Source of the DNA: Prevotellaceae bacterium
GTDB lineage: Bacteria; Bacteroidota; Bacteroidia; Bacteroidales; Bacteroidaceae
Reading direction: 5' to 3'
NCBI GenBank assembly: GCA_022508665.1
Contig: JAFLUT010000012.1
Span: 1-36,893, forward strand
DNA: 36,893 nucleotides
Of the stretch, positions 1 to 8,879 are shown piece by piece. The position numbers and the translations under genes are program-made. Position 1 is the stretch's first letter, and the number at the start of each line of letters is the position of its first letter. Below the pieces are notes generated by a model that made no database searches, was not told where the DNA came from, and saw only the letters and a program-made list of their open reading frames with translations.

Positions 1-69
1 TTACAATAGTCAGCCGTGACAAATTATAATAGTCAGCCAATGCAGATTATCTATGTCGGCGGTTGCCTA
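1..69. repeat. Degenerate 23-base tandem array (2-3 units)
   Basis: Units begin at 1, 24 and 47. Units 1 and 2 share AATAGTCAGCC in the same register; unit 3 matches unit 2 at about 14 of 23 positions. The CAGCCGT core of unit 1 falls at the same unit position as in the array at 36801-36890, which suggests one repeat family. The array may continue left of the window. Confidence 0.55.
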
Positions 70-233
70 CTAGTTCGATAAAAGGGTGTGATTTTTTGTA
101 GAGAGAAGTTGTCAGAAAAATATGTACAAATATAGCCAAAAATGTTGAAAAGGAATGAGAAATGTAAAAAATAAAAATTGTAAAAAAATGAAGATTTCCA
201 CATTATTATATAGGTTGTATATCTTTTTTTTAC

Positions 234-241
234 TTACTTTG
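234..241 (+). promoter_or_regulatory. Probable topA promoter, -7 element
   Basis: TTACTTTG followed by CACC is a one-mismatch version of the Bacteroidetes -7 box TAnnTTTG, about 88 bases before the topA start. A TTG about 16 bases upstream is a weak -33 candidate. It would drive topA-aroK-speA. Confidence 0.45.
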
Positions 242-328
242 CACCGATTTTGTGGTTTGTTCCCCTTGAAACAACGGATTATAGACCGCTAAAAGACATA
301 ATTTACGATTGAAAAAAGATAAAAAGAT

Positions 329-2671
329 ATGCAGAAAAATTTGGTTATTGTCGAGTCGCCTGCAAAGGCAAAGACCTTGGAGAGGTTTCTTGGCAAGGAA
401 TATAAGGTGATGTCAAGTTACGGACATATTCGGGATTTGAAGAAGAAGGAGATGAGCGTAAATCTTGATGATTTTTCGCCCGAATATGAGATACCTTCGG
501 ACAAGGAGGCAGTGGTGAAGGAACTGAAGAAACAGGCAAAGGCAGCCGATACAGTGTGGCTGGCATCCGATGAAGACCGCGAGGGAGAGGCTATCAGTTG
601 GCATTTGAGCCAAGTGCTTGGGCTTGACCCCAAGGTGGCAAAGCGCATTGTGTTCCACGAGATTACTAAAAATGCCATATTGAATGCCATAGAGCATCCA
701 CGCACCATAGACATGGGGCTTGTCAATGCACAGCAGGCACGCCGTGTGCTTGACCGAATTGTGGGTTTCAAACTTTCTCCTGTGCTATGGAAGAAGTTGA
801 AACCGAGCCTTTCAGCAGGTCGAGTGCAGAGCGTGGCGGTGCGTCTTATTGTGGAGCGTGAGAAAGACATTGAAAATTTCAAAAGCGAGTCGACATACCG
901 TGTCAACGCTATCTTCGAGGTGAACGGACAGCAGATAAAGGCGAACCTCAACCAAGGCTTCAAGACCGAGGCTGAGGCGGAAGCGTTCCTCGAGAGTTGC
1001 AAGGGCAAGACATTTTTCATTACAGATATTGAGACCAAGCCGATAAAGAAAAGTCCTGCGCCTCCATTCACTACATCGACATTGCAGCAGGAGGCGGCAC
1101 GCAAACTCGGCTTCACGGTGTCGCAAACGATGATGGTGGCTCAACGGCTGTATGAATCAGGACATATCACCTACATGCGAACCGACTCGGTCAATCTGTC
1201 GTCGCTCTGCATCAATACGACAAAGGAGGAGATCATCTCTACACATGGCGAGAGATATTCGCAGCCACGGCAATTCCACACCAACTCGAAAGGTGCGCAA
1301 GAGGCACACGAGGCTATCCGTCCTACATATATATCAGAGCATAAAATCTCGGGAACAGCGCAGGAAAAGCGTCTCTACGACTTGATATGGAAGCGTACCG
1401 TGGCATGCCAAATGGCTGATGTTGAGGCAGAAAAGACAATCGTGACCATAAAGGCAGACGGCAATTTTTCAGCCGATATGGCGTTTATGGTGACAGGCGA
1501 AGTGATAACATTCGATGGTTTCCTGCATGTGTATCACGAGTCGTATGACGATGACGCATCCACAGACGAGGCTGAAACTGCAATCCCTGCAATGAAAGTG
1601 GGTGAGACGGTGCAGATAGACGAGGTTGTGGCCACACAGCGTTTCTCCCAGCACCCTCTGCGTTATACGGAGGCAAGTCTTGTGAAGAAGTTGGAGGAAC
1701 TGGGCATAGGTCGACCGTCAACATACGCTCCAACAATCTCTACCATACAGCAGCGTGAGTATGTGGAAAAGGGCGACAAGAAGGGCGAGGAGCGTACATA
1801 CAAGGTGCTGAAACTGGCGGGCAACAAAATAAGCAAATCTACTAAAAAAGAGGTGTTTGGCAACGAGAAGGGCAAACTCATTCCTACCGACATAGGCATT
1901 GTGGTAAATGACTTTCTGATGCAGTCGTTCCCGAAGATTATCGACTATAATTTCACTGCCAATGTTGAGAAAGAGTTTGACGAAATAGCCGATGGTCGTG
2001 AAAATTGGCAGGAAATGATGCATGACTTCTACGGCGAATTGGAGCCAATGATTGATGCCACACTGCACGAAAAGAGCGAGCATAAGGTTGGCGAGCGTAT
2101 GCTTGGCAATGAGCCGGGTACGGGAAAGCCCGTCAGCGTTAAAATCGGGCGTTTCGGGCCGATGGTACAGATTGGTGTTGCCAACGAGAATGAGAAGCCA
2201 CGTTTCGCCCAACTGAAGAAGGGGCAGAGCATAGCGACAATCACTCTTGAGGAGGCGTTGGAACTGTTCAAACTGCCTCGCACGATAGGCGAATACGAAG
2301 GAGAGACCGTTACCATAGGCACAGGTCGTTTTGGACCATACGTTCTGCACAGCAAGAAATATGTGTCAATCCCGAAAGATATTGACCCAATGAGCATTGA
2401 ACTGGATGCGGCAATACGACTGATTGAGGAACGCCGAAAGAGCGAGGCTTCTGCTCATCTGAAGACTTTTGAGGAAGATGCGGAACTGGAGGTGATGAAC
2501 GGTCGTTTCGGGCCTTATCTCAAATACAAAGGCTCTAATTACAAACTGCCGAAGACGGTGAAAGAGCCTAACGCTCTGACATACGAGGAGTGCATGGAGA
2601 TTATCAACGGTCAGCAATCGGAAGGCAAAACCACAACAAGGCGAGGTCGCAGACCAGCAGCACAGAAGTGA
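329..2671 (+). CDS. topA: DNA topoisomerase I (type IA)
   Basis: Relaxes negatively supercoiled DNA by cutting one strand through a 5'-phosphotyrosine link. The N-terminal TOPRIM domain starts with VIVESPAKAKTL and carries the metal/catalytic motif DEDREGE at residues 81-87. The active-site tyrosine is Tyr282 in TYMRTDS. The C-terminal third holds at least three short repeats built around GRFGP (about residues 610, 680 and 745), the topoisomerase C-terminal repeat used by Bacteroidetes instead of cysteine zinc fingers; no paired-cysteine finger is visible. At 780 residues the length is normal for the phylum. It is the first gene of an apparent operon, with aroK starting one base after its stop codon. 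Confidence 0.97.
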   Translation: MQKNLVIVESPAKAKTLERFLGKEYKVMSSYGHIRDLKKKEMSVNLDDFSPEYEIPSDKEAVVKELKKQAKAADTVWLASDEDREGEAISWHLSQVLGLDPKVAKRIVFHEITKNAILNAIEHPRTIDMGLVNAQQARRVLDRIVGFKLSPVLWKKLKPSLSAGRVQSVAVRLIVEREKDIENFKSESTYRVNAIFEVNGQQIKANLNQGFKTEAEAEAFLESCKGKTFFITDIETKPIKKSPAPPFTTSTLQQEAARKLGFTVSQTMMVAQRLYESGHITYMRTDSVNLSSLCINTTKEEIISTHGERYSQPRQFHTNSKGAQEAHEAIRPTYISEHKISGTAQEKRLYDLIWKRTVACQMADVEAEKTIVTIKADGNFSADMAFMVTGEVITFDGFLHVYHESYDDDASTDEAETAIPAMKVGETVQIDEVVATQRFSQHPLRYTEASLVKKLEELGIGRPSTYAPTISTIQQREYVEKGDKKGEERTYKVLKLAGNKISKSTKKEVFGNEKGKLIPTDIGIVVNDFLMQSFPKIIDYNFTANVEKEFDEIADGRENWQEMMHDFYGELEPMIDATLHEKSEHKVGERMLGNEPGTGKPVSVKIGRFGPMVQIGVANENEKPRFAQLKKGQSIATITLEEALELFKLPRTIGEYEGETVTIGTGRFGPYVLHSKKYVSIPKDIDPMSIELDAAIRLIEERRKSEASAHLKTFEEDAELEVMNGRFGPYLKYKGSNYKLPKTVKEPNALTYEECMEIINGQQSEGKTTTRRGRRPAAQK

Positions 2672-2672
2672 A

Positions 2673-3200
2673 ATGACAAGAATACTTTTGATAGGCTACA
2701 TGGGGGCTGGTAAAACCACCATCGGCAGGGTACTGGCACGAGAGTTGGGAGTGGAGTTTTACGACCTCGACTGGTATATAGAAGACCGATTTCACAAGAA
2801 AATCCCTGAAATCTTTGCGGAGAATGGCGAGGAGGGATTTCGTGAGATAGAGAGGAAGATGCTTCACGAGGTGGCTGAATTTGAGGATGTTGTCGTGTCG
2901 TGCGGTGGTGGCACGCCGTGCTTCTTCGACAATGTTGATTATATGAATGCTCAAGGAGAAACGGTGTATCTCAATGCCGCTCCGTCGGTACTGAAAGAGC
3001 ATCTGCTGATGGGCAAGAGCCAACGCCCGCTCATTCATGGGAAAACCCCTGAAGAATTGGAGGCATACATCAATGAGTCTCTGACTGCGAGGTTGCCGTT
3101 TTACAAGAAAGCCAAACATACTATAGATATAGATGTGATACACACGAAAGAGGACATCATGCAGTATGTGAAGCAAATAATGTCAATAATACACGTTTAA
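2673..3200 (+). CDS. aroK: Shikimate kinase
   Basis: Phosphorylates shikimate to shikimate-3-phosphate with ATP in the chorismate pathway. The P-loop GYMGAGKT is at residues 8-15. Shikimate-binding positions are visible as Asp33 in DLDWYIE, Arg57 in GFREIE and the GGG at 78-80. The lid arginine is Arg118 in SQRPL. At 175 residues it has the usual single-domain length. Its ATG is separated from the topA stop by a single base, so the two are almost certainly cotranscribed and probably translationally coupled; speA follows after 25 bases. The grouping looks like operon economy rather than one pathway. Confidence 0.95.
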   Translation: MTRILLIGYMGAGKTTIGRVLARELGVEFYDLDWYIEDRFHKKIPEIFAENGEEGFREIERKMLHEVAEFEDVVVSCGGGTPCFFDNVDYMNAQGETVYLNAAPSVLKEHLLMGKSQRPLIHGKTPEELEAYINESLTARLPFYKKAKHTIDIDVIHTKEDIMQYVKQIMSIIHV

Positions 3201-3225
3201 CAATTATTTTCTATCCGCTGAACAA

Positions 3226-5121
3226 ATGAGAAAATGGAGAATTGAAGACTCCAACGAACTGTACGGTATCAATGGTTGGGGTGTGAATTACTTTCATATC
3301 AACGAGAAGGGAAATGTGGCAGTCACTCCTAAGAAAGACGGGGTGGAGGTAGATTTGAAGGAGGTGATGGACGAACTCGCCCTGCGAGATGTGTCTGCCC
3401 CTGTGCTTGTTCGCTTCCCCGACATCATAGACAACCGCATAGAGAAGACATCCATCTGCTTCAACAAGGCAGCAAAAGAATATGGATATGCTGCTGAGAA
3501 CTTCATCATCTATCCTATAAAAGTCAATCAGATAAGCCCTGTGGTGGAGGAGGTCATCAAGCACGGAAAGAAATTCAATCTCGGACTTGAGGCAGGCTCG
3601 AAGCCTGAACTCCATGCGGTGTTGGCGGTAAATATGGACAGCGATTCGCTTGTCATCTGCAATGGGTACAAAGACCAAGACTATATAGAGTTGGCTCTGC
3701 TTGCACAGAAGATGGGAAAGAGAATCTTCATTGTGGTGGAGAAATATAATGAGTTGGAGACCATTACCCGCATTGCAAAGAAACTCGGTGTGCGACCTAA
3801 TATGGGCATACGCATCAAACTTGCCGCATCAGGCTCTGGCAAATGGGAAGAGAGTGGTGGAGATGCAAGCAAATTCGGCTTGACATCGGGCGAACTGCTC
3901 ACAGCCTTGCAGTATATAGAGGAGAACGACATGAAGGACTGTCTGAAACTCATCCACTTCCATATCGGCTCGCAAATCACTAAAATACGCCGCATTCAGA
4001 ATGCCTTGAAAGAGGCGAGTATGTTCTATGTGCAGTTGCACAAGATGGGCTATGGAGTAGAGTTTGTTGATTGCGGAGGAGGACTTGGAGTGGATTATGA
4101 CGGCAGCCGTTCAAGCAACAGCGAAAGTTCGGTGAACTACTCCATTCAAGAGTATGTGAATAACTGCGTATATACATTCGTCGATGCCGCCAACAGCCAC
4201 GGTGTTCCTCATCCCAACCTCATCACAGAGGGCGGACGGTCGCTCGCAGCCCATCATTCGGTGCTGATTATGGAGGTGCTGGAGACTACCGAAGTGCCGG
4301 CGATGCAAGAGGAGTTTGAAGTAGGGGAGAACGACCACGAATTGGCAAAAGACCTCTACGACATCTGGTGCAATATCAACGTGCGTAATATGTTAGAGTA
4401 TTGGCACGATGCTCAGCAAATCCGCGAGGATGCTCTCGACCTTTTCTCACACGGCATGCTCGACCTCCGCACACGGGCAGAGATAGAGAGGATGTATTGG
4501 GCTGTGGCTCGTGAAATCAATGCCCACGCTCATGCCATGAAGCACATACCAGAGGAATTGCTGTCGCTCGACAAGTTGTTGGCAGACAAGTATTTCTGCA
4601 ATTTCTCGCTCTTCCATTCGCTGCCCGACTCGTGGGCGATTGACCAGATTTTCCCGATAATGCCAATACAGCGACTGAACGAACGCCCCGACCGCAATGC
4701 CACCATTCAAGACATCACCTGCGACTCTGACGGCAAAATTTCGCAGTTCGCAACCGAAGCAGGAGTGAGCCATTTCATTCCGTTGCATTCGCTCGGCAAA
4801 GGCAAGGGAAGTTACTACATCGGCGTGTTCCTCGTCGGTGCATATCAAGAGATTTTGGGCGATATGCACAATCTCTTCGGCGACACCAATGCTGTCCACG
4901 TCACTACCGACAAAGACGGCTACCACATCAAGAACATCATTGATGGCGAAACCGTGGCAGACGTGCTAAGTTACGTTCAGTACGAGCCTAAGAAATTGGT
5001 GCGAGGTCTTGAGATTTGGGCAAAGCAAGCAATAAAAGACGGTAAGATTACCCTTGAAGAAGGAAAGGAATTCCTTGACACCTATCGCTCAGGACTTTAC
5101 GGCTACACTTATTTGGAATAA
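3226..5121 (+). CDS. speA: Biosynthetic arginine decarboxylase
   Basis: A PLP-dependent fold-III decarboxylase that converts arginine to agmatine, the first step of a polyamine route. The PLP lysine is Lys99 in YPIKVNQ. Other family landmarks are HFHIGSQ, the phosphate-binding DCGGGLGVDYDG, EGGRSLAAHH, and the C-terminal ITCDSDG segment that supplies the partner-subunit cysteine. At 631 residues it matches the long SpeA type, not the shorter ornithine or diaminopimelate decarboxylases. The start is 25 bases after aroK with no promoter box between, so it probably belongs to the topA-aroK-speA unit. A long hairpin follows its stop codon. Confidence 0.95.
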   Translation: MRKWRIEDSNELYGINGWGVNYFHINEKGNVAVTPKKDGVEVDLKEVMDELALRDVSAPVLVRFPDIIDNRIEKTSICFNKAAKEYGYAAENFIIYPIKVNQISPVVEEVIKHGKKFNLGLEAGSKPELHAVLAVNMDSDSLVICNGYKDQDYIELALLAQKMGKRIFIVVEKYNELETITRIAKKLGVRPNMGIRIKLAASGSGKWEESGGDASKFGLTSGELLTALQYIEENDMKDCLKLIHFHIGSQITKIRRIQNALKEASMFYVQLHKMGYGVEFVDCGGGLGVDYDGSRSSNSESSVNYSIQEYVNNCVYTFVDAANSHGVPHPNLITEGGRSLAAHHSVLIMEVLETTEVPAMQEEFEVGENDHELAKDLYDIWCNINVRNMLEYWHDAQQIREDALDLFSHGMLDLRTRAEIERMYWAVAREINAHAHAMKHIPEELLSLDKLLADKYFCNFSLFHSLPDSWAIDQIFPIMPIQRLNERPDRNATIQDITCDSDGKISQFATEAGVSHFIPLHSLGKGKGSYYIGVFLVGAYQEILGDMHNLFGDTNAVHVTTDKDGYHIKNIIDGETVADVLSYVQYEPKKLVRGLEIWAKQAIKDGKITLEEGKEFLDTYRSGLYGYTYLE

Positions 5122-5127
5122 TAAAAA

Positions 5128-5192
5128 TAGAGGTGAGAGGGTAGAGGTGATAGGTTATTAGTTACTAAGTCACCTCTACCCCCTCACCTCTA
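5128..5192. repeat. 23-bp inverted repeat between speA and flippase gene
   Basis: Arms 5128-5150 and 5170-5192 are complementary except at one position, around a 19-base loop. Each arm is built from repeated GAGGTGA/AGAGG words, so it is repetitive as well as palindromic. It begins 6 bases after the speA stop and ends 16 bases before the next start codon. It could end or attenuate the upstream operon, or be a mobile intergenic repeat. There is no T-run after it. Confidence 0.75.
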
Positions 5193-5208
5193 ACCTCTGC
5201 AAATACAC

Positions 5209-6654
5209 ATGGCAAATCTCAAATCATTAGCAAAAGACACCGCCATATACGGCATGAGCAGTATCGTGGGCAGGTTCCTCAACTACCTGCTTGTGCCGCT
5301 CTACACGCACTACATGCCCAAAGATTCGGGCGATTATGGCATCAGCGTGAATGTCTATGCCTACACCGCATTGGCACTGGTCTTTCTGACTTTTGGAATG
5401 GAGACCACGATGTTCCGCTTCGCCAATAAGGAAGGAGAGAAGCCCGACACCGTTTTCTCTACATCTATGGCTGTGGTAGGCACACTTTCTGCTGTTTTCC
5501 TCGCATTGGTATTCGCTTTCATCACTCCGATAAGTGACTTCTTGGGATATGCCAACCACCCCGACTACCTGCTGATGATGGCATCCGTAGTTGCCCTTGA
5601 TGCCATACAAGCCATGCCATTCAGTTACCTGCGGTTTCAGAAACGCCCCATCAGATTTGCCGCTCTGAAACTGCTGTTCATATTACTTAATATAGGACTT
5701 AATGTGCTGTATTTCGTGGTTCTCGGCAAGACAGAAGTGTTTTACGTCTTCTGTATAAACCTTTGGTGTACGGGGATTATCACATTCTTCTTCATTCCCG
5801 ACCTCTTCAAAGTGAAGTGGCATTTCGACTGGGCATTGCTGAAGCGGATGCTCGGCTACTCATGGCCCATCCTCGTGCTTGGTCTTGCGGGAGTGTTAAA
5901 CCAGTGTGCCGACAAAATCATCTATCCGTTAGTCGATAACTCCCACAATGGCAAAGTGCAACTCGGTGTGTATGGTGCATGCGTAAAGATAGCCATGATA
6001 ATGGCGATGATAACCCAAGCCTTCCGCTATGCCTACGAGCCAATCGTTTTCTCGAAGGCAAAAGACAAGAACAGCAAGGAATACTATGCCCATGCCATGA
6101 AGTATTTCATCATCTTCACACTCTTCGCCTTCCTCTGTGTCATTGGCTATATGGACATTCTGCAACGCATCATCGGCAAAGAATACCGCGAAGGAATAGC
6201 CGCCGTCCCCATCGTCATGGCAGCAGAAATAATGATGGGTATATACTTCAATCTCTCCTTCTGGTACAAACTCATCGACAAGACCATTTGGGGTGCGTGG
6301 CTCTCCCTCGCTGGCTGTGCCGTGCTTGTGGCAATCAACGTGATATTCATCCCCCGATACGGCTATATGGCGTGTGCATGGGGAGGCTTCGCTGGCTATG
6401 CTACCTCTATGATATTGAGTTACTTCGTAGGGCAGAAGATAAATCCCATACAGTACGACATCAAAGGCATCTTCAGATACATTCTGCTTGCCGGCGTGCT
6501 TTTCGTTGCCATGCTCTACCTGCCGCAGTCGTGGCCCAACTGGCTACACATTATATTAAATACAGGTCTCATCGTCATCTTCGTCATTGAAGTGATACAC
6601 AAAGACTTGCCCCTGCGCAGCCTTCCGATAATAGGGAAAAAACTCCATAAATAA
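5209..6654 (+). CDS. Polysaccharide flippase (Wzx/RfbX-type, MOP superfamily)
   Basis: A 481-residue polytopic inner-membrane protein with about 12-14 hydrophobic segments. The N-terminus (LAKDTAIYGMSSIVGRFLNYLLVPLYT) has the amphipathic start followed by a first helix with the R-LNYLL-PLYT pattern typical of Wzx-like exporters that flip lipid-linked oligosaccharides. No glycosyltransferase lies next to it, so its substrate cannot be guessed; capsule, O-antigen or peptidoglycan-related lipids are all possible. It starts 87 bases after speA beyond a long inverted repeat and sits 14 bases upstream of the DPP7-like gene, so it is likely cotranscribed with the latter. The start codon is the first ATG of the frame and fits the family. 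Confidence 0.85.
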   Translation: MANLKSLAKDTAIYGMSSIVGRFLNYLLVPLYTHYMPKDSGDYGISVNVYAYTALALVFLTFGMETTMFRFANKEGEKPDTVFSTSMAVVGTLSAVFLALVFAFITPISDFLGYANHPDYLLMMASVVALDAIQAMPFSYLRFQKRPIRFAALKLLFILLNIGLNVLYFVVLGKTEVFYVFCINLWCTGIITFFFIPDLFKVKWHFDWALLKRMLGYSWPILVLGLAGVLNQCADKIIYPLVDNSHNGKVQLGVYGACVKIAMIMAMITQAFRYAYEPIVFSKAKDKNSKEYYAHAMKYFIIFTLFAFLCVIGYMDILQRIIGKEYREGIAAVPIVMAAEIMMGIYFNLSFWYKLIDKTIWGAWLSLAGCAVLVAINVIFIPRYGYMACAWGGFAGYATSMILSYFVGQKINPIQYDIKGIFRYILLAGVLFVAMLYLPQSWPNWLHIILNTGLIVIFVIEVIHKDLPLRSLPIIGKKLHK

Positions 6655-6668
6655 ACATTAAAAACTTT

Positions 6669-8801
6669 ATGAGAAAAATTGCATTATCTTTACTCATCTC
6701 CTGCTTCTCAGTCCTCGGCATCCATGCCGACGAGGGCATGTGGGTAGTGGGAAACATCTCCGCAAAAGTCGATTCCATCCTTCACAGCATGGGTCTTGAG
6801 CTTACGGCAGATGAACTCTACAGTACAGAACACCCGTCGCTGAACAATGCCATTGTGCAGTTTGGCGGCTTCTGCTCGGGCGTTGTCGTGTCTCCCGACG
6901 GACTGGTCTTCACTAACCACCACTGCGGTTTCGGCTCCATACAAAGCCATTCCACACCCAAGCACGACTACCTCAAAAACGGCTTCTTCGCGAAGAAGTT
7001 TGAGGACGAACTGCCCAACGAAGGACTCTTTGTCCTTTTCCACATCAAGACGGTAGATGTCACCGACATCGTTCTCGGAGCAGTCCCACAGGGTGCTTCC
7101 GACCAACAAAAGTATGCCATCATTGACTCCGTATCTACACGCCTCATGCAGATGGTCGATTACAGCGGCAAGGGCATAGAGAGCGAGGTCAATCCTTTCT
7201 ACCGCGGCAGCAAGTATTTCCTTTCTGTTTATCAGCGTTATGACGACGTACGCCTTGTCTATGCCCCACCACAGAGCATCGGCAAGTTCGGCGGCGACAC
7301 CGACAACTGGATGTGGCCTCGCCAGTGCTGCGACTTCAGCGTGTTCCGCATCTATGCCGACAAGAACAACGACCCTGCCGAATACAGCAAGGACAACCAG
7401 CCTTACCACCCCATGCAGTATGCCCATGTCAGCACACAGGGCTATCAGGACGGCTCCTACGCTATGACCCTCGGCTACCCCGGCAGCACCGACCGCTACC
7501 TCTCGTCCTACGGCATCGAAAGCACTATGAGGACGACAAACGATGTGCGTTATCAGGTGCGTGACGTGAAACTCAACATCCTCCGCGAGATTATGCGCAA
7601 CGACGATGCCATACGCATCATGTACGCCTCAAAATACGCCAGCAGTTCCAACTACTGGAAGTTCTCGCTCGGTCAGAACCAAGCACTTGACAATCTGAAG
7701 GTCATAGACGAAAAGCAGCAACTGGAGAAGGAACTCGCCGAGTGGGCGGCACAGGACACCGTGGCACGCGGAAAATACATCGGCATCACCGACTCGCTCA
7801 AAGCCCTCTACGCAGAGTGTTACCCGATGTTGTATGCTCGCACCCTCTGGTCTGAAAGCAATAGTGACATACTCAATTTTGTCATTAGGAACTCTCTCGG
7901 CCGTCGAAGCGACGATTTCCAAAAGGCTGTAGAAAAGGCATACAAGGACATCGATGTGGAAACCGACAAAAAGGTATTCCTCGCCCTGCTGCAGAATTAC
8001 ATAAAGCATGCTCCTAATGGCGATAAGTATCTGCCAACTGGCATAATAAACAAGGTTGACTCTCTCTTCGGAGGCAACTACGAAGCGTATGTCAACGACC
8101 TCTATTCAAAGTCCATCTTCGCCCGTCCCGACGACCTGAAGAAGGTTCACGACTTTGACGAAGTGGCTAAAGACCCAATGGTGGAAGCGGCAATGGATGT
8201 CATAGATGTATACTTCGCCCTCCGCAAAAGCAACGAATGGGAAAGGGCATGGGTAATCGAAGAATACGAGCGTCTGCTTGGCGACGGCATCCGCGAGATG
8301 AACCACGACAAAGAGTATTATCCCGATGCCAACTTCACCCTGCGTCTCAGTTACGGACTCTGCAAGCCCATCGACTTCGCCCCCGGCACAACAGGACTGA
8401 AGGAGGAGGCGACAAGCCTTATGACCACTCCGCGCTCGTTCCTCAACAAGCATGAGCAGAACCCCGACAACTACGACTACCGCCTTATTCCGGAGGCATA
8501 CAAGTGGATGAAGAAAGGCAAATTCTCCAAGCAGTATCTTGACAAGAACACAGGCGAACTGCCTCTCTGCTTCCTCACCACCAACGACATCACTGGCGGA
8601 AACTCAGGCTCTGGAATGTTCGACGGCAAGGGTCGCCTCATCGGCCTCGCCTTCGACGGCAACTGGGAAGCAATGTCGGGCGACCTCAAGTTCGACAATG
8701 CCCTGCAGCGCTGCATCGGCGTGGATATTCGTTGGGTGCTCTCCGTCATGGACGACTACAGCCATGCGAAGAGGCTCATCAACGAACTTACCATAGAATA
8801 A
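6669..8801 (+). CDS. S46-family dipeptidyl-peptidase, DPP7-like
   Basis: An exported serine exopeptidase that removes dipeptides from the N-termini of oligopeptides, supporting amino-acid uptake. Residues 1-20 form a signal peptide. The catalytic histidine is in TNHHC (His85), the serine is Ser646 in GGNSGSG, and the catalytic aspartate is probably Asp222 just after GGDTDNWMWPR. Known family chemistry: the residue 18 positions after the serine sets P1 preference, Gly in DPP7 (hydrophobic P1) and Arg in DPP11 (Asp/Glu P1). Here it is Gly664 in FDGNWE, so DPP7-like specificity is inferred. The stretch before Asp222 reads PRQCCDFS where PRHTGDFS is usual. A convergent terminator follows. Confidence 0.93.
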   Translation: MRKIALSLLISCFSVLGIHADEGMWVVGNISAKVDSILHSMGLELTADELYSTEHPSLNNAIVQFGGFCSGVVVSPDGLVFTNHHCGFGSIQSHSTPKHDYLKNGFFAKKFEDELPNEGLFVLFHIKTVDVTDIVLGAVPQGASDQQKYAIIDSVSTRLMQMVDYSGKGIESEVNPFYRGSKYFLSVYQRYDDVRLVYAPPQSIGKFGGDTDNWMWPRQCCDFSVFRIYADKNNDPAEYSKDNQPYHPMQYAHVSTQGYQDGSYAMTLGYPGSTDRYLSSYGIESTMRTTNDVRYQVRDVKLNILREIMRNDDAIRIMYASKYASSSNYWKFSLGQNQALDNLKVIDEKQQLEKELAEWAAQDTVARGKYIGITDSLKALYAECYPMLYARTLWSESNSDILNFVIRNSLGRRSDDFQKAVEKAYKDIDVETDKKVFLALLQNYIKHAPNGDKYLPTGIINKVDSLFGGNYEAYVNDLYSKSIFARPDDLKKVHDFDEVAKDPMVEAAMDVIDVYFALRKSNEWERAWVIEEYERLLGDGIREMNHDKEYYPDANFTLRLSYGLCKPIDFAPGTTGLKEEATSLMTTPRSFLNKHEQNPDNYDYRLIPEAYKWMKKGKFSKQYLDKNTGELPLCFLTTNDITGGNSGSGMFDGKGRLIGLAFDGNWEAMSGDLKFDNALQRCIGVDIRWVLSVMDDYSHAKRLINELTIE

Positions 8802-8822
8802 AAAGCATAATGCTTTCATAAC

Positions 8823-8862
8823 AATGGGCTGTGATGCTAAAACCTTTGCATCACAGCCCATT
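8823..8862. terminator. Bidirectional terminator hairpin
   Basis: A perfect 15-bp stem (8823-8837 with 8848-8862) and a 10-base loop lie between the converging DPP7-like gene and mutS. A TTACTCTTTTCTT tract follows on the plus strand. Its position between convergent genes suggests it serves both. Confidence 0.8.
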
Positions 8863-8879
8863 ACTCTTTTCTTCTCGGG

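Larger units (their letters stand above)
1..328. other. Intergenic region upstream of topA
   Basis: No convincing gene is seen here. The first ~69 bases hold a degenerate 23-base tandem repeat (see the separate repeat entry). The rest is AT-rich and ends in the probable topA promoter and an ~80-base 5' leader. Any gene to the left lies outside the window. Confidence 0.6.
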
